From JAWLHU01 sp041690255 (lineage in GTDB: Bacteria; Bacillota; Sulfobacillia; Symbiobacteriales; Symbiobacteriaceae): a stretch of DNA of 64,000 nt. This document shows positions 25,711 to 35,158 of this stretch, piece by piece. The stretch lies in NCBI GenBank assembly GCA_041690255.1, contig JAWLHU010000012.1, positions 124,001-188,000 on the forward strand, in the 5' to 3' direction. The first letter of the stretch is position 1; each line of letters begins with the position of its first letter. The position numbers and the translations under genes are program-made. The notes beneath the pieces were generated by a model. The model was not told the DNA's origin. It saw only the letters and a program-made list of their open reading frames with translations, and did not search any database.

Positions 25711-26628
25711 CTATACACGCCGGACCAGCGCCACACCAGCCAGTGTGATTGCTGCTCCCGCCAGTTGGAGCCAGCTGAAGGGCTGCCCCAGGAAGAGTGC
25801 GCCCGAAACGGCCGCCAGGGCCGGAATCAGGTACATGACGAGCATAACCCGTGCGGGACCCACCCGGGAAATGGCAATGTACCACACCATATGGGCGAAG
25901 ACGGTCCCGATCAGCGCCACGTAGACCAGTCCAAGCCAACCGCTCACCGAAACGGCGCTCCAGTCGAAGAAAAGGGCCGCCGGCCCCTGATAGGCCATGA
26001 ATCCGGCCACCGCGACCAGACTGATCCAGGCCTGGACCTTGGTTCCGCTGTGATCCTTGAGGAGCGGCAGGGCCACAATGCCGTACCAGGCCCAGAGCAC
26101 GCTGGCCGCAAGCGCCAGGAGGTCGCCCTGCAGGGAGGCCAGGCTGAAGTCCAGCCGACCCGTGCCGAATGCGATCACCATAGCCGCACCGCCAAATGCA
26201 GTGAAGGAGCCGAGCGCGAAACGAAGGTCAGGTGCGCCCCGTCCGCCGGCCCAGTTCATCAGTACACCCCAGACGGGCGAGAGGGCCAGCAGGAGTGCTG
26301 TGTTAGCCGCAGTCGTGAACTTGGCGGCACTGGAGAAGACCATACTGTAAACGAAGACGCCGATCAGCCCGGTCGCAATCGTTCGCGGCCAGTCGCGCCG
26401 GGGCAGGCGCCAGTCCTCGCCAGAACGGCTGAGTATGAGCCAGAAGAGCGGGGTAGCGATAACGTACCGGAGCAGGTTAAACAGGCCGGTCGGGATCTCC
26501 CGCAGGCCCATGGCAAATGCCACGTAGCCAAATCCCCACGCCGCCACGACCCCCAGCAGGGCCAGATCCATGGCGGAGAGGGCGGGGCGGCGCTCCGGTC
26601 GGCTTGCGACAGCGGGTGCTCGACTCAT
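25711..26628 (-). CDS. DMT-family transporter (EamA)
   Basis: Ten-helix drug/metabolite transporter with two EamA repeats, 305 residues. N-terminal repeat begins ALLGVVAAWGFGYVAFAMG; the second ends with YLIPALAAVSGALFLGQPFSW, the usual closing motif. Substrate unknown; most relatives export amino acids or metabolites. Starts three bases after the mtaB stop, with its ribosome site inside mtaB, so the two are cotranscribed. Confidence 0.92.
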   Translation of the reverse strand: MSRAPAVASRPERRPALSAMDLALLGVVAAWGFGYVAFAMGLREIPTGLFNLLRYVIATPLFWLILSRSGEDWRLPRRDWPRTIATGLIGVFVYSMVFSSAAKFTTAANTALLLALSPVWGVLMNWAGGRGAPDLRFALGSFTAFGGAAMVIAFGTGRLDFSLASLQGDLLALAASVLWAWYGIVALPLLKDHSGTKVQAWISLVAVAGFMAYQGPAALFFDWSAVSVSGWLGLVYVALIGTVFAHMVWYIAISRVGPARVMLVMYLIPALAAVSGALFLGQPFSWLQLAGAAITLAGVALVRRV

Positions 26629-26631
26629 CGT

Positions 26632-28029
26632 TTAGCGTTCATCCTCCAGTTGAATGAGGGGCAGGTCCATTTCCGCAGCAGAGCGGCGTACCCTGACCGT
26701 CGGACCGATCGGGTGGCCGTCCATCTCACCGGTGCAGTAATCCTCATCGGCGTGGGCGATCCTGACCGGGATCAGGCAGTTCTTCAGTTCGTCGCCACCG
26801 GGCACCCGGACACGCAGGTAGTTGTCTGTGTAGCCCTCCAGCCACCCATCGCCGGCGTCGGCCTCCTCCTCGGCCAGCACGTAAAGGGTCTGCCCCTCGT
26901 GGCGGCGGGCGAAGTCCAGGCCCAGCTCGCGGCCCAGGGCGATCATCTCATGGGTCCGCCGCTCCTTGACCGCCCTGGGGACCTGGCCCGGCATGCTAGC
27001 CGCCGGCGTACCCCGGCGGGCCGAGTACGGGAAGACGTGAAGCCGGCTGAATCCCATCTCCCGAATAAAGGCCATCGACTCCTGGTGCTCCTCTTCGTTC
27101 TCGCCGGGGAAGCCCACGATCACATCGGTCGTGAGTCCCAGGTCGGGGATCCGCCGGCGCAGCTCCTGGACCACCTCTCGGTACTCCTGAGCCGTGTAGG
27201 CCCGCTTCATCCGCTCCAGGACGCCCTGGGAGCCGGACTGGAGGCTCAGGTGAAGATGGCGGCACACCTTCGGATGATGCTGCAGCAGATCCATCAAGTG
27301 CGGCGACAGGTGCTTCGGCTCCAGGCTGGAGAGGCGAATCCGGTCCAGGCCATCTATATAGGTCAACTCCTCCACCACCTGTGCAAGGGAGAAGGAGTTC
27401 TTGTAGTCCTCGCCATACGAGCCAAGGTGAATACCGGTCAAGACAACCTCGCGGAAGCCTTCTGCGGCGAGGCGCTTCACCTCTTGCACCACCGATTCGG
27501 GCTGCCTGCTGCGGGGCTTCCCACGAGCGTACGGGATGATGCAGAAGGTGCAGAAGATATTGCACCCCTCCTGGATCTTCACCACGGCCCGGGTGTGGCC
27601 CATAAAGGAGTTGACTGGCATCTCCTCAAACTCCCGGGCCATCCAAATGTTATTCACAGCACGGATGGGCTCGGGGGAGTTAGCGGCCTGCTCGCAGAGT
27701 TCCACGACACGGTTCCGGTCCTGGTTGCCAATGATCAGAGAGACGCCGGGAATCCCGGCGACCTCATCGGGCGCTGTCTGGGTATAGCAGCCGGTCACTG
27801 CCACCACGGCGAGCGGCGAGCGGCGGACGGCGTTGCGAATGAGCTGGCGGCTCTTGGCAGCCCCTCGTCCGGTTACCGTGCAGGTGTTGATGATGTAAAT
27901 ATCCGCGACATCCTGAAAGTCGACAATGCGATAGCCCGACTGACGGAAGAGCGCCATCATGGCCTCGGAATCGTACTGGTTGACCTTACAGCCGAGGGTT
28001 GTAAAGGCCACCGACTTCTGGGCCGTCAC
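26632..28029 (-). CDS. mtaB: tRNA t6A37 methylthiotransferase MtaB
   Basis: Radical-SAM enzyme converting t6A37 to ms2t6A37 in ANN-decoding tRNAs. 465 residues with the expected three domains: N-terminal UPF0004 domain carrying the second cluster Cys (TLGCKVNQYDSE, INTCTVTG, VTGCYTQ), radical-SAM site CNIFCTFC, and a C-terminal TRAM domain. The CKVNQYDSE signature distinguishes MtaB from MiaB and RimO. GTG at 28029 follows GAGGAGG. In Bacillus this gene (yqeV) follows rsmE; here a 17-kb insertion lies between. Confidence 0.96.
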   Translation of the reverse strand: MTAQKSVAFTTLGCKVNQYDSEAMMALFRQSGYRIVDFQDVADIYIINTCTVTGRGAAKSRQLIRNAVRRSPLAVVAVTGCYTQTAPDEVAGIPGVSLIIGNQDRNRVVELCEQAANSPEPIRAVNNIWMAREFEEMPVNSFMGHTRAVVKIQEGCNIFCTFCIIPYARGKPRSRQPESVVQEVKRLAAEGFREVVLTGIHLGSYGEDYKNSFSLAQVVEELTYIDGLDRIRLSSLEPKHLSPHLMDLLQHHPKVCRHLHLSLQSGSQGVLERMKRAYTAQEYREVVQELRRRIPDLGLTTDVIVGFPGENEEEHQESMAFIREMGFSRLHVFPYSARRGTPAASMPGQVPRAVKERRTHEMIALGRELGLDFARRHEGQTLYVLAEEEADAGDGWLEGYTDNYLRVRVPGGDELKNCLIPVRIAHADEDYCTGEMDGHPIGPTVRVRRSAAEMDLPLIQLEDER

Positions 28030-28250
28030 ATCAATCCTCCTCTCCGCTATTCTTTCATATTACCGCTGGGGAAGCAGGCGTTCAACCTCTTACAGAGGTG
28101 TTCGCCTCTGCGGAGACTCCTATCTATCTACGCATAGCCATATTATACTAGCAATTTGCCCTGCATGAGCTAGACATAACACGCCCTACCAGAATCATCC
28201 TTGCGGGTCAAGGGAAACCTCACACGGGCATCCAATCCTTCTCGTCAACT

Positions 28251-28264
28251 TGGAAACGTTTCCA
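28251..28264. promoter_or_regulatory. LacI-type operator 1
   Basis: Perfect palindrome TGGAAACGTTTCCA with the central CG step typical of LacI/PurR/CcpA-family sites. 83 bp centre to centre from the second copy. Confidence 0.7.
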
Positions 28265-28334
28265 GATGAGCCGATTCGGCCAGGGCGAGTCTCCAGAACC
28301 CCTATCTCCCTAGGGTTTTCGTGATCACGATGCC

Positions 28335-28346
28335 GGAAACGTTTCC
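28335..28346. promoter_or_regulatory. LacI-type operator 2
   Basis: Palindrome GGAAACGTTTCC, same 12-bp core as operator 1, 35 bases upstream of the regulator start. Two phased copies suggest autoregulation by DNA looping. Confidence 0.7.
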
Positions 28347-28381
28347 ACGTGCCGACTCCCGCTGACTCAGGAGGTGCGGTC

Positions 28382-29398
28382 ATGCAGAATCTACCAACCA
28401 TTAGAGATGTAGCCGCAGCGGCCGGTGTGGGAATTGCCACGGTATCCCGGGCGCTCAACGGCCACCCGTCGATCAGCCCGGAGACTCGGGCCAAGGTGCT
28501 GGAGGCGGTCGAACTGCTCGGCTACAGACCGAACCAGTTGGCCCGTACCATGAAGACGCAGCGCAGCCGAACCTTTGGTTTGATCATCCCCGACATTCGA
28601 AACTCGGTCTTCCCTGCCATGGCCCGTGGCTTTGAGGATGAGGCCCACAAATCAGGTTACAGCGTCATTCTCGCGGACAGTGACGAAAATCCTCGTCGCG
28701 AGCAGGGACACATCGACCTGTTGGTCGAGAACCGAGTCGCGGGTGTGGCCTTCACGGGTACCGCAACGCCTGGTACCCGTGTCAATCAACTGCGCAAGAA
28801 AGGCATGCCAGTCGTCAGCTGCAACCCGATTCACCGGCAGCTTGGGGTCGACGTGGTCTATATCAATAATGTTGAGGCGGCAAGGACAGCCGTGAAGCAC
28901 TTACTCTCGCTGGGCCACAGGCATATCGCCCACCTGTCCGCACCGATCAGGACCCGGGCTGGGCGTGACCGCAAGGCCGGGTATGTCGCAGCGCTGGAGG
29001 CAGCCGGACAAGCCGTGCGTCCGGAGTGGATTTTTGAGGGCGACTACTTCATTTCCAGTGGCTTCCAGGGTGCACTGCAACTCTTGCAGGCGGATCCCAC
29101 CATAACGGCCATCTACACCGGTAACGACCTGATGGCCCTGGGCGCCCTGAGGGGGATCAAGCATCTTGGCCTCACCTGTCCGGGTGACGTCTCCCTCGTC
29201 GGGATCAACAACATTGACGAGACCATGATGGTTGATCCCGAGTTGAGCACCGTTGATACGAAGGCGTATGAGCAGGGCAGGGGCCTGGCACAGAGCCTGA
29301 TCCGGCAGGTGGAGGGGCTGTCCATCGAACCCACCACTACCGAGGTTCCACACGAACTGGTCGTCCGAAAGTCCACCGCACCGCCCCGTCAAGTCTAG
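28382..29398 (+). CDS. LacI-family regulator of the nucleoside locus
   Basis: 338-residue repressor-type regulator. N-terminal LacI HTH: TIRDVAAAAGVGIATVSRALNG with the hinge helix LGYRPNQLARTMKTQ, which carries the Leu lever that opens a central CpG in the operator. The periplasmic-binding-like effector domain follows (TFGLIIPDIRNSVFPAMARG, ending in GINNIDETMMVDPELSTV). Likely ligand is a nucleoside, nucleobase or ribose-like sugar, inferred from the operon. ATG at 28382 has AGGAGG upstream. Only 33 bases separate it from the first hydrolase gene. Confidence 0.92.
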   Translation: MQNLPTIRDVAAAAGVGIATVSRALNGHPSISPETRAKVLEAVELLGYRPNQLARTMKTQRSRTFGLIIPDIRNSVFPAMARGFEDEAHKSGYSVILADSDENPRREQGHIDLLVENRVAGVAFTGTATPGTRVNQLRKKGMPVVSCNPIHRQLGVDVVYINNVEAARTAVKHLLSLGHRHIAHLSAPIRTRAGRDRKAGYVAALEAAGQAVRPEWIFEGDYFISSGFQGALQLLQADPTITAIYTGNDLMALGALRGIKHLGLTCPGDVSLVGINNIDETMMVDPELSTVDTKAYEQGRGLAQSLIRQVEGLSIEPTTTEVPHELVVRKSTAPPRQV

Positions 29399-29431
29399 TC
29401 ACCATCGATCCCAACAGCAGGAGGAAGAGAC

Positions 29432-30361
29432 GTGGAGCATCTTCTCTTTGACACAGACCCCGGGGTTGACGACGCACTGGCGATTCTTTTCGCCTTGCGA
29501 CATCAAGATATTTTGATTGAAGCGATCACGACGGTAGCCGGGAACGTGGGGCAGGAGAACACGCTGCGTAACGCGCTCTTCCTCGTGGAACTGGCTGGCC
29601 GGATGGAGGTTCCCGTGGCCAAGGGGTGTGACCGCCCCCTGATTCGCCCGCTCCAGGACGCTGCCTATGCGCATGGCCAGGACGGCATGAACGGTCTCAG
29701 CCAGGAGCCGCAGCGCAAGACCCCGGTCGAGACACACGCGGTCGATCTGATCATCAGCACGAGCAAGCGCCTGCCCGGCCAGGTTACCCTCGTCGCGGTA
29801 GGGCCGCTCACCAACGTCGCCCTGGCCCTGCTCAAGGATCCCAGTCTGGCCCATCGGCTTAAGGAGATCGTGATCATGGGCGGTGCGGTGTGGGAGTCGG
29901 GGAATGTCACCCCGGCCGGTGAGTTCAACATCTGGTGTGACCCAGAGGCGGCCCAGGTGGTCTTTCGCTCGGGTGCTCCCCTCCGCATGGTGGGGCTCGA
30001 CGTCACCGACCGGGCTCCCTTTGGCGAGCGAGAGGTTGCCAGCCTGATGGCCGGCCCGGAGGACCCGGTCAACCACTTCATCGCCCGTCTGATTCAGTCG
30101 GCTTACTATGGTGACCGCAAGGAGCGGGCCGTTCATGATCTCCTGACCGTCGCCTCCGTGGTCTATCCCGAACTGATCGAGTGGGAGGACCTCTGGATCG
30201 ATGTGGAAGCGCTCAGCCCCCTTACCCGTGGTATAACCTTGGCTGACCGCCGTCGGTGGCGCCGGCAAGACCCGCAGCGGTCGAAGGTCCGCGTCGCCAA
30301 AACGGTCAACCATGCTTGGTTTGTCTCTCGGTTCCTGGAAACCATGGTCGGCCCAGCCTGA
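29432..30361 (+). CDS. Nucleoside hydrolase (first copy)
   Basis: Cleaves the N-glycosidic bond of ribonucleosides to free base and ribose. The IU-type nucleoside hydrolase Ca2+ site DTDPGVDDA is at residues 7-15; further blocks are VALGPLTNVALAL-type VAVGPLTNVALALL, IVIMGGAVWESGNVTPAGEFNIWCDPEAA, and the late His in AVHDLLTVA. 309 residues, full length. Specificity (purine or pyrimidine) cannot be told. GTG start after AGGAGG. Paralogue at 37.9-38.8 kb. Confidence 0.94.
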   Translation: MEHLLFDTDPGVDDALAILFALRHQDILIEAITTVAGNVGQENTLRNALFLVELAGRMEVPVAKGCDRPLIRPLQDAAYAHGQDGMNGLSQEPQRKTPVETHAVDLIISTSKRLPGQVTLVAVGPLTNVALALLKDPSLAHRLKEIVIMGGAVWESGNVTPAGEFNIWCDPEAAQVVFRSGAPLRMVGLDVTDRAPFGEREVASLMAGPEDPVNHFIARLIQSAYYGDRKERAVHDLLTVASVVYPELIEWEDLWIDVEALSPLTRGITLADRRRWRRQDPQRSKVRVAKTVNHAWFVSRFLETMVGPA

Positions 30362-30443
30362 CCCGCAGGAGGTGCACAGAGACGGTTCGCTTGGGTACGT
30401 GACCCGATCGCATGGGATGTCACTAACTAAGGGGGACTCAACG

Positions 30444-31496
30444 ATGAAACGGATCTCGACCTGGATTGCGATCATGATGATTCTTACGCTGACCTTCGCC
30501 CTCGCTGCCTGTAGCAAGAGCCCCGCCCCTTCCGGCTCCTCCACCCCTTCTAACTCCTCGACCCCCGCTGCGGAGAAGACCAAGGTAGCCCTTCTGGTTA
30601 CCCAGTTGGGCGACCGCTCCTTCGCTGACAGCGCCTGGGACGGCATGAAGCGGCTGCAGAAGGAAATGGGCGATAAGGTTCAGACTAAGGTAATCGAAGC
30701 TCCCGAGATCGCTTCCTATGAAGAGAACGTGGTCGCCCTCGCCAAGGACGGCTATGACCTAATCATCTCTCTTGGCTTCACCTATGTGGACCTCTACCAC
30801 AAGGTCGCCCCTCAGTTCCCGAACACCAAGTTCCTGCTCATCGATGCGGAAGCCAAGGGCGACAATATCCGCTCCGTCGTCTTCCGTGAGCATGAGGGTT
30901 CCTACCTGGCCGGCGCCCTGGCTGCCATGGTCTCAAAGACCGGCAAGATCGGCTTCATTGGCGGACAGGATATCCCCCTGATCCACCGCTTCCAGGGTGG
31001 CTACGAGCAGGGCGCCAAGGATGTCAACCCCAACATCGTGGTTGAGGTCGCCTATGTTGGCTCCTGGACCGACGCCGCCAAGGGCAAGGAGCTTGCCACC
31101 GTCATGTACAACAAGGGCATCGACGTGACCTACTCCGCCGCTGGCGGCTCCGGCGCCGGCACGATCGAGGCCGCCAAGCAGGCTGGCAAGTGGACCGTCG
31201 GTGTCGACTCTAACCAGGACTACCTCGCCCCCGAGAACATGATCGGCTCCATGATCAAGCGGGTCGACAATGCCGTCTTCACCGCCGCCAAGGACCTCGT
31301 CGACGGCAAGTTCACCGCTGAGACCATCGTCATGGGCCTGGCTGATGACGGCGTTGGCCTCTCCGGCCTGCCCCCTGTCAACTCTGACATCTCGATCAAG
31401 AACGCCACCAAGGAGAACCTGGACAAGGTCGCCAAGGTGCGCCAGGACATCATCGACGGCAAGATCAAGGTCGTCGACAAGATGCAGTCCAACTAG
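30444..31496 (+). CDS. BMP-family nucleoside-binding lipoprotein
   Basis: Substrate-binding lipoprotein (BmpA/PnrA/Med type) of a nucleoside ABC importer, 350 residues. Signal peptide with lipobox ALAAC (Cys23), then a Ser/Pro-rich tether. BMP-domain blocks: LVTQLGDRSFADSAWDGM, LIISLGFTYVDLY, FREHEGSYLAGALAAMVSKTGKIGFIGG and VGVDSNQDY. The coding sequence uses C-ending codons (AAG, GCC, ACC) more strictly than its neighbours, consistent with high expression. A stem-loop follows before the ATPase gene. GGGGG precedes ATG at 30444. Confidence 0.95.
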   Translation: MKRISTWIAIMMILTLTFALAACSKSPAPSGSSTPSNSSTPAAEKTKVALLVTQLGDRSFADSAWDGMKRLQKEMGDKVQTKVIEAPEIASYEENVVALAKDGYDLIISLGFTYVDLYHKVAPQFPNTKFLLIDAEAKGDNIRSVVFREHEGSYLAGALAAMVSKTGKIGFIGGQDIPLIHRFQGGYEQGAKDVNPNIVVEVAYVGSWTDAAKGKELATVMYNKGIDVTYSAAGGSGAGTIEAAKQAGKWTVGVDSNQDYLAPENMIGSMIKRVDNAVFTAAKDLVDGKFTAETIVMGLADDGVGLSGLPPVNSDISIKNATKENLDKVAKVRQDIIDGKIKVVDKMQSN

Positions 31497-31509
31497 CCAT
31501 GAACTCGCA

Positions 31510-31540
31510 GTCCGGGTGGCCCGAAACGGCCACCCCGGAC
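31510..31540 (+). terminator. Intra-operon stem-loop after the binding-protein gene
   Basis: Stem GTCCGGGTGGCC / GGCCACCCCGGAC with one bulged base and a 6-base loop, no T-run. Position right after a binding-protein gene suggests transcript stabilisation and partial attenuation, keeping the lipoprotein in excess over the transporter. Confidence 0.6.
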
Positions 31541-31568
31541 CATCTCCAGCCGGTGAGGAGGACCTACG

Positions 31569-33113
31569 TTGGCAGAGCTCCTGGAACTCCGTGGGATCAC
31601 CAAACGGTTCCCCGGCGTATTGGCAAATGATCAGGTGAATCTCACTTTCCGTAAGGGAACAATTCATGCCCTTGTCGGCGAAAACGGGGCCGGCAAGTCG
31701 ACCCTTATGAACATCATCTACGGTCTCTATCATCCCGATGAGGGCGAGATCCTCATGAACGGGGAGCCCGTTACGTTCCACAATCCCACCGCGGCGATCG
31801 CCCACGGAATCGGCATGGTGCACCAGCACTTCATGCTCGTTCCCGCCTTCACCGTATACGAAAACATCATTCTCGCAGCCGAACCTCGCCGTGGCTTCAT
31901 GCATGCCTTCCTCGATCGCAAGAAGGCGATCAAGCAGGTTGAAGAGTTGGCCACCCGCAACGGCTTCAAGATCGATCCCAACGCCCGGGTACGCACCCTG
32001 CCGGTTGGTACGCAGCAGCGTATCGAGATTCTGAAGACGCTCTACCGGGGCGCTGAGATTCTCATTCTCGATGAGCCAACCGCCGTACTCACACCGCAGG
32101 AGACCAAAGAGTTGTTCGTCATCCTGCGCGGCCTGGTCGATGCAGGCAAGACGATCATCTTCATCACCCACAAGCTTGAAGAAGTCATGGAGATCTCTGA
32201 CCACGTCAGCGTCATGCGACACGGTAGGGTGACCATGGACAAGCCGACCAAGGAGACCTCCATTCGTGAGATGGCCCAGACCATGGTAGGCCGCGAGGTC
32301 TTCCTGGAGATGAAGAAGAAGCCGGTGGATCCCGGTGAGGTGCAGCTCTCGGTCAAGAATCTCTGGGTGGCCGACGACCGGGCAGTCCTGGCGGTGCGTG
32401 GCATCTCCTTTGAGATCCGCGGCGGCGAGATTCTGGGTGTAGCCGGGGTGGCCGGCAACGGTCAGAGTGAGTTGGTCGAGGCGATCGCAGGTCTGCGCCA
32501 TACGGAGCAGGGCAAGGTGAAGGTCGCCGGGCAGGATGTGACCAACGCCACTCCCTTCGCCATTCGCCAGACCGGTCTGGCCCATATCCCCGAGGACCGC
32601 TACAAGCGTGGTGTTGCGGGTGGCGCTTCTGCTGAAGAGAACGCCATTATGTTCTTCCACAACACCAGCCCCATTTCGAAGGGCGTCCAGATCGATTATG
32701 TTGCCGCCGCCGCCCATGCCGAAGAGATCATGGAGAAGTTCGACGTCCGTCCCCGCCAGCGCATGACCAAGGCCGGGCAGTTCTCGGGCGGCAACGCCCA
32801 GAAGCTGATTGCCGGCCGTGAGATCAGCCTGAACAAGCCGGTGCTGATCGCCTCCCAGCCGACTCGCGGGCTGGATATCGGTGCGATCGAGTTCCTGCAC
32901 AGCCAGATCGTCGCCGCCCGTGACGCTGGACACGCCGTGCTCCTCGTCTCCACCGAGTTGGATGAGGTCATGTCGCTCTCCGACCGGATTATCGTGCTGA
33001 ACGAAGGGAAGCTGATCGGCGAGGTCTCCGGACAGGCCGCCGACCGAGAGACCTTGGGCCTGATGATGGCCGGCGTCCGCCCCACCAGCGGTGCGCAGGT
33101 CAGCGCAGAGTAA
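31569..33113 (+). CDS. Nucleoside ABC importer, double ATPase subunit
   Basis: 514-residue protein with two fused nucleotide-binding domains, as in YufO/NupA-type and ribose importers. First domain: Walker A GENGAGKST, Walker B ILILDEPTAVL, switch His in FITHKLEE; its signature is degenerate (LPVGTQQR). Second domain: Walker A replaced by GVAGNGQSE, intact signature FSGGNAQK, DEP replaced by SQPTRG. This asymmetry is normal in the family. TTG at 31569. Works with the BMP lipoprotein and two permeases. Confidence 0.95.
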   Translation: MAELLELRGITKRFPGVLANDQVNLTFRKGTIHALVGENGAGKSTLMNIIYGLYHPDEGEILMNGEPVTFHNPTAAIAHGIGMVHQHFMLVPAFTVYENIILAAEPRRGFMHAFLDRKKAIKQVEELATRNGFKIDPNARVRTLPVGTQQRIEILKTLYRGAEILILDEPTAVLTPQETKELFVILRGLVDAGKTIIFITHKLEEVMEISDHVSVMRHGRVTMDKPTKETSIREMAQTMVGREVFLEMKKKPVDPGEVQLSVKNLWVADDRAVLAVRGISFEIRGGEILGVAGVAGNGQSELVEAIAGLRHTEQGKVKVAGQDVTNATPFAIRQTGLAHIPEDRYKRGVAGGASAEENAIMFFHNTSPISKGVQIDYVAAAAHAEEIMEKFDVRPRQRMTKAGQFSGGNAQKLIAGREISLNKPVLIASQPTRGLDIGAIEFLHSQIVAARDAGHAVLLVSTELDEVMSLSDRIIVLNEGKLIGEVSGQAADRETLGLMMAGVRPTSGAQVSAE

Positions 33114-33126
33114 GAGGAGGAGAACG

Positions 33127-34233
33127 ATGCTCAACAGACTGCGCAAACCCTTCAACTGGGACCTGAGTACCGCTCTTCCCCCCATTCTGGCGGTTGCCGC
33201 CTCCCTGATCATTGGGGGTTTGGTCATTATCACGGTCGGTGAGAGTCCGGTTACCGCATACTCGGCCATGTTCAAGGGAGCCTTCCTTGGAAAGGACGAG
33301 CTGGCCGCCACCCTCACCCGCCAGTTGCCGCTGCTCCTGACCGGTCTCAGCTACGCCGTCGCCTTCCAGGCTGGCCTGGTCAACCTCGGCGGTGAGGGAC
33401 AGCTCTATCTCGGCGCCCTGGCAGCCGGTCTGGCCGGTTACATGATCGATCTGCCCTGGTTCCTGGAGATTCCCACAGTCATGGCTGCCGGCGCTGTTGC
33501 CGGTGGGCTGTGGGGCGCTCTGGCCGGCTGGCTGCGGGTCAAGTTCCGGGTCAGCGAGTTCCTCACCACCCTGATGATGAACTACATTGCCACCTTTTTC
33601 ACCGCCTGGGCGGTGAACAACCCCTTCAAGGACCGGACCCCCGCGTCCAAGGGTATGATCGCCCAGACCCAGCGCATTGTGGAGTCCGCCCAGTTGGACG
33701 TGATTCTGCCCGGTACCCGCCTGCATACCGGCTATCTCGTGGCAATTGTCATGGTAGTCCTGTTCTGGTGGTTCCTCATGAAGACCCGCCGGGGCTACGA
33801 GTTCCGCATGAGCGGCCTCAACCCGCTGTTCGCCGAGTACGGCGGCATTAACAGCAAGCAGGTGATCATGCAGGCGATGTTCATGTCCGGTGCGATCGCT
33901 GGTATTGCCGGCGCCATTGAGGTCATGGGCGTTCACTACAAGTTCGTTGACGCCTTCTCACCTGGCTACGGCTTTGACGGGGTCTCCTCCGCCATTCTCG
34001 GCAGCTCCACCCCGATCGGTACCTTCGTCGCCTCCTTCCTCTTCTCCGCCCTCAAGACCGGTTCCATGGGTATGGATCGCATGACCCAGGTCCCCATGGA
34101 GCTGCGCAACGTGGTTCAGGCAACGGTGATCTTCTTCATTGCATCCAACATGTTCGTCAGCTCGCAGGGTTGGTTCAAGAAGAAGAAGGCCAATGCCGGA
34201 AAGGGGGCGCCTACAAGTGGAAACGCTGCGTAG
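33127..34233 (+). CDS. Nucleoside ABC importer permease 1
   Basis: Membrane subunit of the BPD_transp_2 family (YufP/NupB type), 368 residues, about nine to ten helices. Family block LTGLSYAVAFQAGLVNLGGEGQLYLGAL is followed by the coupling region EFLTTLMMNYIATF. A larger loop near 190-215 is usual for this first permease. Ends in a short Lys-rich tail. AGGAGGAG precedes ATG at 33127; its last 17 bases overlap the next gene. Confidence 0.94.
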   Translation: MLNRLRKPFNWDLSTALPPILAVAASLIIGGLVIITVGESPVTAYSAMFKGAFLGKDELAATLTRQLPLLLTGLSYAVAFQAGLVNLGGEGQLYLGALAAGLAGYMIDLPWFLEIPTVMAAGAVAGGLWGALAGWLRVKFRVSEFLTTLMMNYIATFFTAWAVNNPFKDRTPASKGMIAQTQRIVESAQLDVILPGTRLHTGYLVAIVMVVLFWWFLMKTRRGYEFRMSGLNPLFAEYGGINSKQVIMQAMFMSGAIAGIAGAIEVMGVHYKFVDAFSPGYGFDGVSSAILGSSTPIGTFVASFLFSALKTGSMGMDRMTQVPMELRNVVQATVIFFIASNMFVSSQGWFKKKKANAGKGAPTSGNAA

Positions 34234-35149
34234 TATCTTCGATACCGAGCTGATCGCCGCTGCGATCCGCATGACCACCCCGATCCTGCTCGCCGCCCTG
34301 GGCGGTATGCTCTGCGGTGCAGCCGGCACCGTCAACATCGCCCTGGAAGGCTTCATGCTGATCGGCGCCTTTGCTGCTGTGGCCGGCAGTTACTACACCG
34401 GTTCGTGGGTGATGGGTATTCTGGCTGCGGTCATCGCCTCCTCGCTCGTCGCCTTCATGTACGCCGTGGTCGTCCTGCGGTACAAGGCCAACACGCTCGT
34501 CATTGGCATTGCGATCAACCTGTTCGCGGCCGGCATTACGACCTTCCTCATGCGCTTCCTCTGGGGAGTGAAGGGTAGCTTTATCGACCCGCAGATCATC
34601 CCCTTGCCGAAATGGGACATCCCGATCATCGAGTCGATCCCCATTCTAAAGGCGGTATCCGGCCAGACACCGGTCGTCTACCTCTCCTTCCTGATCGTGA
34701 TCATTATCAACGTGCTGATGTTCCACACCCCGTTCGGCCTCCGGCTCCGCTCGGTGGGCCAGAACATGAAGGCAGCCGACTCTCTGGGCATCAAGACCCC
34801 GCTCATGCAGTACTTCGCGGTGGTCATGTCGGGCGCCCTGTCCGGCCTGGCTGGCTCCCAGCTCTCCCTGGGCCTGGTCACCCTCTTCCTGATCAACATG
34901 ACGGCAGGACGTGGCTTCGTCTCGGTCGTCGCGGTGATCCTGGGCCAGGGCGTCCCGTTTGGTGTGCTGATCTCCTCGGTGCTGTTCGGCGTGGCCGAAG
35001 GCTTGACCATGCGCCTTCAGGGAATGCGGATCCCGCCTCAGTTCGTGCTCATGCTGCCCTACGTGGTCACGATCATCGCCATGGTTCTGCTTCGTGAGAA
35101 GAAGAAGAGGGTCGTGCTTCCGCCCGAGGCCTACGCAGTAGAGGAGTAA
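34217..35149 (+). CDS. Nucleoside ABC importer permease 2
   Basis: Second BPD_transp_2 permease (YufQ/NupC type), 310 residues. Opening LRSIFDTELIAAAIRMTTPILLAALGGMLCGAAGTVNIALEG is diagnostic of the pair; GLRLRSVGQNMKAADSLGI is the coupling helix. GTG at 34217 with GGAAAGGGGG upstream overlaps permease 1 by 17 bases, implying translational coupling. Confidence 0.94.
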   Translation: METLRSIFDTELIAAAIRMTTPILLAALGGMLCGAAGTVNIALEGFMLIGAFAAVAGSYYTGSWVMGILAAVIASSLVAFMYAVVVLRYKANTLVIGIAINLFAAGITTFLMRFLWGVKGSFIDPQIIPLPKWDIPIIESIPILKAVSGQTPVVYLSFLIVIIINVLMFHTPFGLRLRSVGQNMKAADSLGIKTPLMQYFAVVMSGALSGLAGSQLSLGLVTLFLINMTAGRGFVSVVAVILGQGVPFGVLISSVLFGVAEGLTMRLQGMRIPPQFVLMLPYVVTIIAMVLLREKKKRVVLPPEAYAVEE

Positions 35150-35158
35150 GTTCAATCC

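Larger units (their letters stand above)
28030..28381. other. Divergent intergenic region, mtaB and nucleoside regulator
   Basis: 352 bases. Holds a minus-strand TATAAT (28147-28142) suited to mtaB, two identical LacI-type operators (listed separately), and a small inverted repeat AACCC/GGGTT near 28299-28319 on the regulator side followed by TTTT, possibly an attenuator. No RNA gene recognised. Confidence 0.5.

Noticed and set aside
25058..25939. A 293-codon Pro/Arg-rich minus-strand frame opposite the Gly/Pro-rich gene
   Set aside because: Its N-terminal third overlaps the DMT transporter gene out of frame and it lacks a ribosome site; the plus-strand frame has one. Some doubt remains, as both are low-complexity.
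30933..33317. A 794-codon minus-strand open frame across the BMP, ATPase and permease genes
   Set aside because: Spans three clearly real plus-strand genes and reads as antisense of conserved motifs; no ribosome site.
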